NCBI RefSeq assembly: GCF_027912495.1
Contig: NZ_CP115463.1
Span: 1,573,501 to 1,637,500, forward strand
Direction: 5' to 3'
DNA length: 64,000 bases
Origin: Caulobacter sp. NIBR1757
Lineage (GTDB): Bacteria; Pseudomonadota; Alphaproteobacteria; Caulobacterales; Caulobacteraceae
A program made the position numbers and the translations under genes. Positions 7,268-16,122 of the stretch are shown here, one piece after another. The first letter of the stretch is position 1, and each line of letters begins with the position of its first letter. The notes below the pieces were generated by a model. The model was not told the DNA's origin. It did not search any database and saw only the letters and a list, made by a program, of their open reading frames with translations.

Positions 7268-9745
7268 ATGAGCTATCCGGCGATCATCAATCTGGCGACC
7301 ATCGATCCTGACACCGGCTTTCAGGTGGACGGCCTCGGCGCCAGCAACTTCTTCGGCTGGTCGGCGGCGTCGGTCGGCGACTACAACGGCGACGGGATAG
7401 ACGACTTCGTCGTTTCCGCCCGCGGCGTCGGCGGCAACGCCGGTGCGGCCTATGTCGTGTTCGGCCAGTCCGGCGGCTTTGCCTCCGGTATCGACCTCTC
7501 CACCCTGGACGGAACCAACGGCTTCAGCATCCAGGGACAGACCGGCTACTTCCTGGGCTGGTCGGTGGCCGGCGGCGGCGACGTCAATGGCGATGGCCGC
7601 GATGACCTGATCGTCTCCGGGGTCGGGGGGGCGCCGAACGGAACCTTCTCCGGCTATTCCTATGTCCTCTACGGCGGCGCGACGCCCAACGGCGGGCAGT
7701 TCACCCTGGCCGATTTCGACGGGACAAACGGCTTCCGGCTGGTCGGCGCGCAGGCCCAGAGCTTTGGCGGCTGGGCCGTTGATATCGGCGGCGATTTCAA
7801 CGGCGATGGCTACGACGACCTGGTCGTCACCGGCTATGCGGCCGACTTCAACGGGAGCAACTCCGGCGCCGTCTGGGTGGTCTACGGGCGCGGCTCGGAC
7901 CTTCCGGCCGACATCAATCTGTCTGACCTTAACGGCAGCAACGGCTTCCGTGTCCTCGGATCGGCCGCCGGCGATAACCTCGGCTTCGACGTCTCCATGG
8001 TCGGGGACGTCAACGGCGACGGCTATGACGACCTACTGATCGGCGCCCCGGGGCCCAACGCGGCCTATGTCGTCTTCGGGACCGGCGCGGCCTTGGGGGC
8101 CAGCATCGGCGTCGCGGGGCTGAACGGGACCAATGGCTTCGCCCTGGTCGGTGGGGCGTCCTTCGACAGACTGGGCTCCTCGGTCACCGCCGCCGGCGAC
8201 ATCAACGGCGACGGCTATGCCGACATCGTGGTCGGGGCCTACGCCTCGGATCTCAACGGAAGCAGCGCCGGCGACACCTATGTCGTCTTCGGCAAGGCTT
8301 CTGGCTTCGCGGCCTCAATCAACATTTCCACTCTGGACGGGACCAACGGGTTCAGGATCGGTGGCGTCGCCTTCGGCGACAGCAGCGGGCGCGAACTTCA
8401 GTACGTCGGCGACATCAACGGCGACGGCTTCAGCGACCTGATCATCGGCGCCTCGCGCGCCGACCCGAACGGCGGCGATTCGGGCGCCTCCTACGTCATC
8501 TTCGGCAAGGCCTCGGGCTTTGGCGCGCTCTTCAACCTGGCTTCGATTGACGGGACCAACGGCTTCCGACTGCACGGGGCGACAGCCAACGACCGCAGCG
8601 GCCTGGCGCTCGCGTCCCTCGGCGACATCAACGGCGATGGCCTGGACGACTTCTTCGTCGGCGCGCCCTACGCCGACGCCGGCGGCAGCAACGCCGGCGC
8701 CGCCTACATCGTCTTCGGCCAGGCCGACGTGCGCAACTTCTTCGGCACCGCCGCCAACGAGACCTTCAACGGCGGCGCGCTGGCCGACCTGATCGTGGGG
8801 TTCGGCGGCAAGGACATCCTGCGCGGCCTCGGCGGCGACGACGAGATCATCGGCGGCGACGGCAACGACCAGTTGTTCGGCGGCGCGGGCGGCGATTCGC
8901 TCAGCGGCGGGGCCGGCAACGACACGCTGGACGGTGGCGAGGGCGACGATGTGCTGTTCGACGCCCTCGGCTCCAACAAGTTGTATGGCGGGGATGGCGC
9001 CGACGCCTTGACCGGTGGTTCCGGCGCGGACCAGATCGACGGCGGCGCCGGCGATGACACCCTGACCGGCAACGGCGGCAACGACACCCTGGACGGCGGA
9101 ACAGGGCTCAACTCCCTGGCGGGCGGCGCTGGCAACGACGTCTACTATGTGCGCACGGCCGGCGACAGCGTCGCCGAAGCGGCGGGGCAGGGCATCGACA
9201 CAGTCCGCGCCTCGCTCAGTTTCGTCCTGCCGGAGAACTTCGAGACCCTCGAGTTGCAGGGAAGCGGCGACTTCAGCGGCACGGGCAGCGTCGACGGCAA
9301 CACGCTGAAGGGCAACGACGGCGCGAACCTGCTGTCCGGAATGGCCGGGGCGGACAAGCTGTTCGGGGGCCTCGGCGACGACGTCCTGGTTGGCGGCACG
9401 GGCCGGGACCAGCTGACCGGCGGCGGTGGCGCCGACACCTTCGCGGTGCTGCAGGAAAGCGTCAGCCTGCCGGTGCTGGAGATCGACAGCATTCTTGACT
9501 ACCAGACCGGCCTCGACCGGCTCGACCTCGGCGCCATCGACGCCAACAGCGCCCTGGCCGGCGACCAGGCCTTCCAGATCAGCTTCAACGGCCTGACCAG
9601 GACGGCCGGACAGGCCTACGTCTTCTACACGGCGGCCAACAACACCTCGACGTTGAGGCTCGACGTCAACGGCGACGGCAAGGCCGACTACCAGCTGACG
9701 ATCAATGGGGATGTGAGGGCCGATACGGGCGGTTGGCTGTTGTAA
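7268..9745 (+). CDS. Secreted FG-GAP beta-propeller protein with RTX repeats
   Basis: Large acidic protein of 825 residues with no enzyme motif. Residues about 20-490 hold seven FG-GAP units, each with a calcium-loop motif such as GDYNGDGIDDFVVSA or GDINGDGYADIVVGA, spaced 63-70 residues and separated by DGTNGFR linkers. This fits a seven-bladed, integrin-alpha-like propeller. Residues about 490-730 hold RTX nonapeptides (GGAGNDTLDGG type) in two blocks. The C-terminal 100 residues (DSILDYQTGLDRLDLG, LDVNGDGKADYQL) resemble tails of type I-secreted proteins. There is no N-terminal signal peptide, which fits type I export, but no transporter genes are in view. The ATG at 7268 has a purine-rich site (GGGGGAGA) just upstream. 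It interrupts the usual ispA-dxs neighbourhood. Confidence 0.9.
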   Translation: MSYPAIINLATIDPDTGFQVDGLGASNFFGWSAASVGDYNGDGIDDFVVSARGVGGNAGAAYVVFGQSGGFASGIDLSTLDGTNGFSIQGQTGYFLGWSVAGGGDVNGDGRDDLIVSGVGGAPNGTFSGYSYVLYGGATPNGGQFTLADFDGTNGFRLVGAQAQSFGGWAVDIGGDFNGDGYDDLVVTGYAADFNGSNSGAVWVVYGRGSDLPADINLSDLNGSNGFRVLGSAAGDNLGFDVSMVGDVNGDGYDDLLIGAPGPNAAYVVFGTGAALGASIGVAGLNGTNGFALVGGASFDRLGSSVTAAGDINGDGYADIVVGAYASDLNGSSAGDTYVVFGKASGFAASINISTLDGTNGFRIGGVAFGDSSGRELQYVGDINGDGFSDLIIGASRADPNGGDSGASYVIFGKASGFGALFNLASIDGTNGFRLHGATANDRSGLALASLGDINGDGLDDFFVGAPYADAGGSNAGAAYIVFGQADVRNFFGTAANETFNGGALADLIVGFGGKDILRGLGGDDEIIGGDGNDQLFGGAGGDSLSGGAGNDTLDGGEGDDVLFDALGSNKLYGGDGADALTGGSGADQIDGGAGDDTLTGNGGNDTLDGGTGLNSLAGGAGNDVYYVRTAGDSVAEAAGQGIDTVRASLSFVLPENFETLELQGSGDFSGTGSVDGNTLKGNDGANLLSGMAGADKLFGGLGDDVLVGGTGRDQLTGGGGADTFAVLQESVSLPVLEIDSILDYQTGLDRLDLGAIDANSALAGDQAFQISFNGLTRTAGQAYVFYTAANNTSTLRLDVNGDGKADYQLTINGDVRADTGGWLL

Positions 9746-9869
9746 CCGGCCGTCTGCACGCGGAATTCTCACGAATCCAACAGGCTTTGGTTTGCAGCGC
9801 ACGCTGCGGACGCTAGTTTGCAGGTTCAAAGGCGCGCGACAGACCGCGCCGTCATGGACTGCGCTCTAG

Positions 9870-11783
9870 ATGCCCCCTGTGACCCCGTTGCTCGATACCG
9901 TCGCCTCGCCGGCGGATACGCGTTCCTTCACCCTGCCTCAGCTCAAGCAGTTGGCGGACGAAGTCCGTGCCGAGACGATCGAGTCCGTCTCCGTCACAGG
10001 CGGGCATCTGGGCGCCGGCCTGGGCGTGGTCGAGCTGACCGTGGCGCTGCACCATGTGTTCGAGACGCCCCGGGACATCGTCATCTGGGATGTCGGCCAC
10101 CAGGCCTATCCCCACAAAATTCTCACCGGCCGGCGCGACCGCATGCGCACCCTGCGCCAGGGCGGCGGTCTGTCGGGCTTCACCAAGCGGGCCGAGAGCG
10201 AATACGACCCCTTCGGCGCGGCCCATGCGGCGACCTCGATCTCGGCGGCCCTCGGCTTCTGCGCCGCCCGGGACGCCAAGGGCGACAGCAACAAGGTCGT
10301 GGCGGTGATCGGCGACGGCTCGATGAGCGCCGGCATGGCCTATGAGGCGATGAACAACGCCGCAGAGACCACCGGCCAGATCATCGTCATCCTCAACGAC
10401 AACGACATGTCGATCGCTCCGCCCGTCGGCGGCATGAGCGCCTATCTGGCCCGGGTGGTGTCGTCGGGCGGCTATCAACAGCTGCGCAACCTCGGCAAGT
10501 CGATGAGCCGGGTGTTCCCCAAGAGCCTGCAGGAAGCGGCCCGCAAGGCCGAGGAATTCGCGCGCGGCATGGTCACCGGCGGCACCTTCTTCGAGGAACT
10601 GGGCTTCCAGTACGTCGGGCCGATCGACGGCCATGACCTCGATGCGCTGATCCCGGTGCTGCAGAATGTGCGGGAGATGAACAAGCCGGTGCTGGTTCAC
10701 GTCGTCACGCAGAAGGGCAAGGGCTACGCGCCCGCCGAGAGCGCCGACGACAAGTACCACGGCGTCGTCAAGTTCAACGTCGTCACCGGCGAGCAGGCCA
10801 AGGCCGCCGCCGGCCCGCCCGGCTACACCAAGGTCTTCGCCCAGGCGCTGGTCAAGGAAGCCCAGAAGGACGACCGCATCATGGCGGTGACGGCGGCCAT
10901 GCCGTCCGGCACCGGCCTCGACATCTTCCAGAAGGCCTTCCCCAAGCGCTGTTTCGACGTCGGCATCGCCGAGCAGCATGCGGTGACCTTCGCCGCCGGC
11001 CTCGCCGCCGACGGCATGAAGCCGTTCTGCGCCATCTATTCGACCTTCCTGCAACGCGGTTACGACCAGGTGGTGCACGACGTCGCCATCCAGCGGCTGC
11101 CCGTGCGCTTCGCCATGGACCGCGCCGGCCTGGTCGGCGCCGACGGTCCAACCCATGCCGGCAGCTTCGACGTCGGCTTCATGGGCGCTCTGCCCGGCAT
11201 GATCCTGATGGCCGCCGCCGACGAGGTCGAACTGGCCCGCATGGTCGCCACCGCAGCGGTGATCGACGACCGGCCCAGCGCCTTCCGTTACCCGCGCGGC
11301 GAGGGCCTCGGCCTCGAGATGCCGCTGGTCAACGAGCCGCTGGAAATCGGCAAGGGCCGGGTGATCCGCGAGGGGACGGCGGTGGCGCTGGTCTCGTTCG
11401 GCACGCGCCTCGCAGAAACCCTGAAGGCCGCGGATCTGCTGGCCGCCCGAGGCCTGTCGGCCACCGTCGTCGATGCCCGCTTCGCCAAGCCGCTCGATGT
11501 CGACCTGCTGTTGCGGCTAGCCCGCGAGCACGAGGCTCTGGTCACCATCGAGGAAGGCGCCATGGGCGGCTTCGGGGCCTTCGTCCTGCAGGAACTGGCC
11601 GCCCACGGGGCGCTGGACCGCGGGCTGAAGGTGCGCACCCTGGCCCTGCCCGACGTCTTCCAGGACCAGGACAAGCCAGACCTGATGTACGCCCAGGCCG
11701 GCCTCGACGCGGCCGGCATCGCTGGCGGCGCGCTCAGCGCCCTTGGTCTGGACAATGCCGCCACGGCCGGTCGCCGGGCCTGA
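9870..11783 (+). CDS. dxs: 1-deoxy-D-xylulose-5-phosphate synthase
   Basis: Thiamine-diphosphate enzyme that joins pyruvate and glyceraldehyde 3-phosphate to form DXP, the entry step of the MEP isoprenoid pathway. The 637 residues match the family. Seen: [20 protein letters not shown] (about residues 44-63), the ThDP/Mg motif [19 protein letters not shown] (about 147-165), the transketolase-like region [18 protein letters not shown] near residue 362, and [15 protein letters not shown] near 418. The ATG at 9870 has a poor ribosome binding site. It supplies IPP/DMAPP for ispA and ultimately the crt genes. Confidence 0.96.
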   Translation: MPPVTPLLDTVASPADTRSFTLPQLKQLADEVRAETIESVSVTGGHLGAGLGVVELTVALHHVFETPRDIVIWDVGHQAYPHKILTGRRDRMRTLRQGGGLSGFTKRAESEYDPFGAAHAATSISAALGFCAARDAKGDSNKVVAVIGDGSMSAGMAYEAMNNAAETTGQIIVILNDNDMSIAPPVGGMSAYLARVVSSGGYQQLRNLGKSMSRVFPKSLQEAARKAEEFARGMVTGGTFFEELGFQYVGPIDGHDLDALIPVLQNVREMNKPVLVHVVTQKGKGYAPAESADDKYHGVVKFNVVTGEQAKAAAGPPGYTKVFAQALVKEAQKDDRIMAVTAAMPSGTGLDIFQKAFPKRCFDVGIAEQHAVTFAAGLAADGMKPFCAIYSTFLQRGYDQVVHDVAIQRLPVRFAMDRAGLVGADGPTHAGSFDVGFMGALPGMILMAAADEVELARMVATAAVIDDRPSAFRYPRGEGLGLEMPLVNEPLEIGKGRVIREGTAVALVSFGTRLAETLKAADLLAARGLSATVVDARFAKPLDVDLLLRLAREHEALVTIEEGAMGGFGAFVLQELAAHGALDRGLKVRTLALPDVFQDQDKPDLMYAQAGLDAAGIAGGALSALGLDNAATAGRRA

Positions 11784-11794
11784 AGGGAAATAGC

Positions 11795-12148
11795 GTGAGA
11801 ACGTCCGTATTGATGCGCGCGGTGGCGGTCCTGGCCATCGGCCTGGCGATGAGCGGCTGCGTGATGAGCCGCAACCGGGTCTATGAGCCGATCCGCGAGG
11901 GGCTGGACGCCATGAAGGGCAAGGACGTGGCGGTGGTCTACCGCACGCTCGGCCTGCCGGACCGCAAGGAAACCGTCGGCCGGAAGATGATGTTCGTCTG
12001 GAACAAGACCCGCTGCGACGTTCTGGTCCAGACCGATCTGCAAGGCCTGGTCGAGGAGTCCACGCTGGTCGGCAAGCCCGGCGCCTGCAAGTGGGTGCGC
12101 GACGCCATGGTCGATTACAAGGCCCGCGAAGCCTACCGCCCCAGCTAA
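11795..12148 (+). CDS. Small lipoprotein, function unknown
   Basis: Predicted 117-residue envelope lipoprotein. The N-terminus is a lipoprotein signal ending in GLAMSGC, with Cys at about residue 23. The mature part contains [21 protein letters not shown] and [13 protein letters not shown], reminiscent of small outer-membrane lipoproteins whose function I do not recognise. The GTG at 11795 has AAGGGAAA seven bases upstream; an internal ATG six codons later would still leave a signal peptide. It begins 11 nt after dxs, so it may be co-transcribed with it. Confidence 0.7.
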   Translation: MRTSVLMRAVAVLAIGLAMSGCVMSRNRVYEPIREGLDAMKGKDVAVVYRTLGLPDRKETVGRKMMFVWNKTRCDVLVQTDLQGLVEESTLVGKPGACKWVRDAMVDYKAREAYRPS

Positions 12149-12181
12149 CGCTTGCCGCGCGGCCGGCGAGCGGTCAGCCTG

Positions 12182-12203
12182 CCCTCCAATCTTGTTTGGA
12201 GGG
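12182..12203 (+). promoter_or_regulatory. Hairpin enclosing the SPFH gene ribosome binding site
   Basis: A perfect 8-bp stem, CCCTCCAA paired with TTGGAGGG, with a 6-nt loop. The 3' arm contains the GGAGGG Shine-Dalgarno sequence, and the ATG follows at 12212. In the folded state the site would be base-paired, so the structure could limit translation or act as an RNA thermometer. There is no following T-tract, so it is less likely to be a terminator of the upstream gene. Confidence 0.5.
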
Positions 12204-12211
12204 GACTTTCC

Positions 12212-13186
12212 ATGGCGATCAGTGACAGGCTCGGCGGCGGGGCCGGCAACATCGGCCGCACCATTCTGATGATCGGCTTGCTGGTCATCCTGCTGGCCGG
12301 GGCCGGCTGCACGGTGACCGCCTGCAGCACCACGGTCGAGAGCGGCGAGGCCGGCATCAAGACCACCAGGTTCGGCGAGAATCCCGGCGTGCAGCTGACC
12401 GAACTGCGGCCCGGCTGGCACTGGAAGGGCCTCGGCGAAGACATCATCGTCTATCCGACCCGCCAGCGGACCTACAGCTACACCCGCGAGCCCAACGCCG
12501 ACGGCAAGGAGAACGAGGAGATCGCCTTCGCCGATCAGACCGGCCTGCCGATGACCGCCGACGTCAACCTGACCATCCGGGTGCGCGACGACCGGGCCGC
12601 CGACCTCTACGCCCGCTGGCGCCAGCCCTTCGACGACCTGCTCGACGGCCAGATCCGCAACGACGTGCGCTCGGCGATCGCCAAGGAAACCGAGCAGGTG
12701 CCAGTGTCCTGCAACCTCAACCCGGTGGCGACGGGCTCCGGCGTGGCGCCGACGCCGGCCGCCAACCAGCCGCCCTGCACCGGCTCGCTGATGGGCGCCG
12801 GACGGCAGATGGTCATCCAGAAGGCCTTCCAGCGGGTGCGCAGCAAATGGGCGGCCGAGGGCGTCGAGATCAGCCAGATGGAATGGGTCGGCACCATCCG
12901 CTACCCGGCCAGCGTCACCGCCGCCGTCGAGGCGCGGACCCAGACCGAGCAACGCACCCTGGCGGCGCAGCAGAAGGCCGCCGAGGCGAGAGCGAATGCC
13001 GAAGCCGCCATCGAGACCGCCCGCGGCATCGCCGAATCGACCCGCCTGCGCGGTGAGGCGCTACGGGCCAATCCGGAGATCATCGAACAGATCTACGCCG
13101 AGCGCTCCCAGGGCCTGTGTCCGCCCAAGGCCTCGACCTGCATCCTGGGGCAGGGCGCCTGGGGGCTGGTGCCGCAGGGGCAGTAG
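12212..13186 (+). CDS. SPFH/band 7 domain membrane protein
   Basis: Predicted 324-residue prohibitin-like protein. A hydrophobic anchor (ILMIGLLVILLAGAGC, about residues 17-32) is followed by a band 7 domain beginning ESGEAGIKTTRFGENPG, with LRPGWHWK and ADVNLTIRVRD, then an Ala/Glu-rich helical segment (about residues 240-285). Such proteins form membrane-associated oligomers and often regulate proteases. An insertion with two Cys (PVSCNLNP to QPPCTGS, about residues 167-192) is unusual. The ATG at 12212 has a strong site buried in a hairpin. It ends seven bases from the convergent lipoprotein gene. Confidence 0.8.
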   Translation: MAISDRLGGGAGNIGRTILMIGLLVILLAGAGCTVTACSTTVESGEAGIKTTRFGENPGVQLTELRPGWHWKGLGEDIIVYPTRQRTYSYTREPNADGKENEEIAFADQTGLPMTADVNLTIRVRDDRAADLYARWRQPFDDLLDGQIRNDVRSAIAKETEQVPVSCNLNPVATGSGVAPTPAANQPPCTGSLMGAGRQMVIQKAFQRVRSKWAAEGVEISQMEWVGTIRYPASVTAAVEARTQTEQRTLAAQQKAAEARANAEAAIETARGIAESTRLRGEALRANPEIIEQIYAERSQGLCPPKASTCILGQGAWGLVPQGQ

Positions 13187-13192
13187 CGGCGT

Positions 13193-13663
13193 CTATGCCT
13201 TGCAGGCGGCGAAGAACCTGCTGATCCGCGGGCGATCGCCGGCGCGGGCCGCAAGTGTCATGCTGTCCTTGCCCTGCATCAGGGTGATGTCGCCGGTGCG
13301 GGCGAAGCTGGCCAGGACCGGGTCGTTGGCGCGCGCGCCGGCTTCCAGGAAATGGCCCTCGCCCATGCTCGGCATGGCGGTGGCGGGCAGGGCGGTTTCC
13401 GTCCTGCCGGACTTCAGCACGATGGCCACGGCCGGCTGCATCGCGTTCGTCGAGACCAGCACCGCGCCGGACGCCGGCTGGCAGGTCATCATCAGGGCGA
13501 CGTTGTCGGAGTTGGGCGCGCCATAGGCCAGCTTGGCGCCTTCCTCAGGCGTCTCATGAAGCGACCATCCCATGTCGCCGGCCACATAGGCCTGGCCGTG
13601 CATGCAGCTGCCCAGCAGCAGGACCGAGGCGGTCAGAGCGGTGATGGCGGCGATGCGGTTCAT
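13193..13663 (-). CDS. Putative lipoprotein, function unknown
   Basis: Predicted 156-residue protein with a lipoprotein signal peptide ending VLLLGSC (Cys at about residue 20). The mature region has no motif I recognise; it contains GDMGWSLHETPEEGAKLAYG and a second Cys in MMTCQPASG. A purine-rich GGGAGG lies upstream of the ATG. It is on the same strand as flgH, 154 nt downstream of it. That gap holds an ftr-like palindrome, but I found no convincing sigma-54 promoter, so a flagellar role is unproven. Confidence 0.65.
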   Translation of the reverse strand: MNRIAAITALTASVLLLGSCMHGQAYVAGDMGWSLHETPEEGAKLAYGAPNSDNVALMMTCQPASGAVLVSTNAMQPAVAIVLKSGRTETALPATAMPSMGEGHFLEAGARANDPVLASFARTGDITLMQGKDSMTLAARAGDRPRISRFFAACKA

Positions 13664-13721
13664 GATTTGCGCCTCCCTTCAGTTTCCCCAACGCAGGGAA
13701 GGCGCGATCGGTTCACCCCGG

Positions 13722-13736
13722 CGGCAGAATTTGCCG
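13722..13736. promoter_or_regulatory. ftr-like palindrome (possible FlbD site)
   Basis: CGGCA-GAATT-TGCCG, a perfect 5-bp inverted repeat extended by further GC-rich sequence. It resembles the flagellar ftr enhancer elements bound by FlbD in Caulobacter, and a similar palindrome lies at 16974-16992 upstream of flgF. The resemblance is from memory of the consensus, and no sigma-54 promoter faces it nearby. Confidence 0.3.
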
Positions 13737-13817
13737 GGCGCCCGGCGGGTTGGTTCCCGCCGTGGCAAAACTGTCCCGATGATCGTCACCCCCCGGCCTT
13801 CAGTCAGTCCTTCATCG

Positions 13818-14558
13818 TCAGAACGGCGTGAAGGTCTCGATCAGCGCCTGGCCGGCCGGGGTCTTCTGGACCCGGCTCTGGTCGCCGCGGCCGCCGTAGC
13901 TGATCCGGGCCTCGGCGATCTGGTCGTGCTTGATGGTGTTGGCGGCGCTGATGTCGGCCGGCCGGACGATGCCGGAGATGGTCAGGCGGCGGACCTCGTT
14001 GTTGGTCTTCACCTCCTGGACGCCCTGGATGACAAGGTTGCCGTTGGGCAGGATGCCGGTGACCACGGCGGCGATGGTCAGGTTGATCTTCTCGGCCCGG
14101 GCCACGGCCCCGTTGCCGGTCGAGCCGGTGGTGGCGTTGGTCTCGATGGCGTTGGCCGGGTCGAAACCGCCCGGGAACAGCTGGCCGAGGCTCCCCTCCA
14201 GTCCGAAGAAGTGGGGCAGGCCGGCCTTCATGCCGCTGGTGCGGGTGGCGCTGGTGGTGTTCTGGGTCTGGGCGCTGTCATCGATGTCGATGTTGACGGT
14301 CAGGATGTCGCCGATCCGCCCGGCCCGCTGGTCGGTGAAGAAGGCTCGCGCGCCGGTGCGCCACAGGCTGTTGGCCGAGGCCGGCTGCGGCGGCTCCTGG
14401 CGCACGTCGACGAAGGTCTGGGTCGAGGGCGCCAGCTGCGAGGGGTAGCCGACCGGGGCCAGCTGCGGCCCGAGGATGGCGTCCTTGGTGTCGTTGATCG
14501 TCGAGGCGCAGGCGGCCAGCGGGACCAGGGCGGTGAGGATCAGCAGGGTCTTGCGCAT
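13818..14558 (-). CDS. flgH: Flagellar L-ring protein
   Basis: Outer-membrane lipoprotein that forms the L-ring around the flagellar rod. At 246 residues it is the usual length. The lipoprotein signal ends VPLAACAS (Cys about residue 17). Family features follow: SLWRTGARAFFTDQRAGRIG DILTV region near residue 70, GILPNGNLVIQGVQEVKTNN near 170, and the C-terminal DISAANTIKHDQIAEARISY. It is the last gene of flgF-flgG-flgA-flgH, 15 nt after flgA. Confidence 0.96.
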   Translation of the reverse strand: MRKTLLILTALVPLAACASTINDTKDAILGPQLAPVGYPSQLAPSTQTFVDVRQEPPQPASANSLWRTGARAFFTDQRAGRIGDILTVNIDIDDSAQTQNTTSATRTSGMKAGLPHFFGLEGSLGQLFPGGFDPANAIETNATTGSTGNGAVARAEKINLTIAAVVTGILPNGNLVIQGVQEVKTNNEVRRLTISGIVRPADISAANTIKHDQIAEARISYGGRGDQSRVQKTPAGQALIETFTPF

Positions 14559-14573
14559 TGGGAAATCAAGCCT

Positions 14574-15320
14574 CTAGCGAGCGGCGAATTGACTGGCGGC
14601 GGCGTTCTTCAGCGCCTGGGCCTGCGGACCGGCGGCGGCTTCGCCAGGGCCGGTGGCGATGGCCTCGATGATCTTCTTCGAGGTCGGGTTCTGCAGGGTG
14701 AAGCTCTCACCCTGGGCGGCGGCCTTCATGGCCTTTCCCTGCATGGTCAGGGTGACATAGCCGTCGGACCAGGTGACGTTGACCGTCTCGCCGGCCCGGA
14801 TCACCTGGGGGGCGGAGACGTCGCGGCCGCTGACCACGGCGCCTTCGCGCAGCGGCCGTTTGGCGGCCAGGCCGATCACCTGATCGGCGTCGCGCGGCGC
14901 GTCGGCCGGGGCGCTGGCCGCCTTGGCCCAGACCAGGTCCGTCGGCTGGACGATTTCGCCGGCGCTCAAGCTGCGGGCATAGGTCAGCACATCGACATTG
15001 CCGCGCGCCGCGACGGGGCCGGCGCTGGCCGGGCCGCCACCGCCGCCGCGAACGACGATGCGGCGAAAGCCCTGCGGATTGTCCCATTGCAGCCCGGCCC
15101 GGCGGGCCATGACCTGCACCGCCTGAGCGTCGAGCACGACGCTCGGCCCGCTGCGATTGGCGATCAGGATGCCGCCGGCGGCGCCCGCCCCGTCGAACAG
15201 GTCGCTCAAGGTCACCTTGCCGTCGGCGTCGGAGACGTCGGCCCGCAGGCTCACCTGGCCCGCGAAGGCCGGGGCGGCCAGCGCCAGCGCCGCGACAGCC
15301 GCTAGAGCGAGGGCGCGCAT
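14574..15320 (-). CDS. flgA: Flagellar basal body P-ring formation protein FlgA
   Basis: Periplasmic chaperone for assembly of FlgI into the P-ring. The 248 residues begin with a cleavable signal peptide (ALAAVAALALAAPAFA). The C-terminal SAF-type domain contains RSLSAGEIVQPTDLVW, KRPLREGAVVSGRDVSAP and VIRAGETVNVTWSDGYVTLT. It starts one base after the flgG stop and lies 15 nt before flgH. flgI itself is not in the window. Confidence 0.94.
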   Translation of the reverse strand: MRALALAAVAALALAAPAFAGQVSLRADVSDADGKVTLSDLFDGAGAAGGILIANRSGPSVVLDAQAVQVMARRAGLQWDNPQGFRRIVVRGGGGGPASAGPVAARGNVDVLTYARSLSAGEIVQPTDLVWAKAASAPADAPRDADQVIGLAAKRPLREGAVVSGRDVSAPQVIRAGETVNVTWSDGYVTLTMQGKAMKAAAQGESFTLQNPTSKKIIEAIATGPGEAAAGPQAQALKNAAASQFAAR

Positions 15321-15321
15321 C

Positions 15322-16110
15322 CTACGACTTCACCTGGTTGGCGGCCTGCAGCATCTCGTCGGCCGTGGTGATGACCTTGGAGTTCATCTCATAGGCCCGC
15401 TGGGCGACGATCAGCGCGGTGATTTCGCTCACCGCATCGACGTTCGAGGCCTCGGTATAGCCCTGCAGCAGGGTGCCGAACCCAGTGGAGCCCGGGTTGC
15501 CGGTGATCGGCTCGCCCGACGAGCCCGACTGCATGAACAGGTTGTCGCCCATGGCCTCGAGCCCGGACTCGTTGATGAAATTGGCCAGCTCCAGTTGGCC
15601 GATGACCTCCGGCGTGGCGACGCCTTCCTTGGTCGCCTGCACCTGGCCGGTCTTGGAGATGGTGATGTCGATGGCGTCCTGCGGCACGGTCACCTGCGGC
15701 TGCACCAGATAGCCGTCCTCGGTGACCATCTGGCCCTGGTCATTCAGAGCGAGATTGCCGGCCCGGGTGTAGGCCGTCTCGCCGCTGGGCAGCAGCACCT
15801 GCAGGTAGCCGCGCCCCTGGATGGCGACGTCATAGCGGTTGTCGGTCCGCGTCGGCGTGCCCGGCGTGGTGATGCGGTAGGTGCTGCCGGCCTTGACGCC
15901 GCCGCCGATCTGCACGCCGGTCGGCACCACCGTGCCCTGGTCCGAAGACTGCGTCCCGGCCCGCTCCAGGCTCTGGTAGAGCAGGTCCTGGAACTCGGCC
16001 CGCTGGCGCTTGAAGCCGACGGTGTTCATGTTGGCGATGTTGTTCGAGATGACCTCGACGTTCAGCTGCTGGGCCGACATGCCCGTGGCGGCGGTGCGGA
16101 GAGCTTGCAT
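15322..16110 (-). CDS. flgG: Flagellar distal rod protein
   Basis: Forms the distal rod of the flagellar basal body. At 262 residues it is the canonical length. The N-terminal rod signature is ALRTAATGMSAQQLNVEVIS, followed by NNIANMNTVGFKRQRAEFQD. The central GVKAGSTYRITTPGTPTRTD and C-terminal TEASNVDAVSEITALIVAQR and MNSKVITTADEMLQ are all typical. It is 12 nt downstream of flgF and adjacent to flgA in one operon. Confidence 0.98.
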   Translation of the reverse strand: MQALRTAATGMSAQQLNVEVISNNIANMNTVGFKRQRAEFQDLLYQSLERAGTQSSDQGTVVPTGVQIGGGVKAGSTYRITTPGTPTRTDNRYDVAIQGRGYLQVLLPSGETAYTRAGNLALNDQGQMVTEDGYLVQPQVTVPQDAIDITISKTGQVQATKEGVATPEVIGQLELANFINESGLEAMGDNLFMQSGSSGEPITGNPGSTGFGTLLQGYTEASNVDAVSEITALIVAQRAYEMNSKVITTADEMLQAANQVKS

Positions 16111-16122
16111 CTGTGATTACTC

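Noticed and set aside
13664..13760. Sigma-54 promoter for the lipoprotein gene downstream of flgH
   Set aside because: Only the GG and GC dinucleotides fit one alignment; the rest of the -24/-12 consensus is missing.
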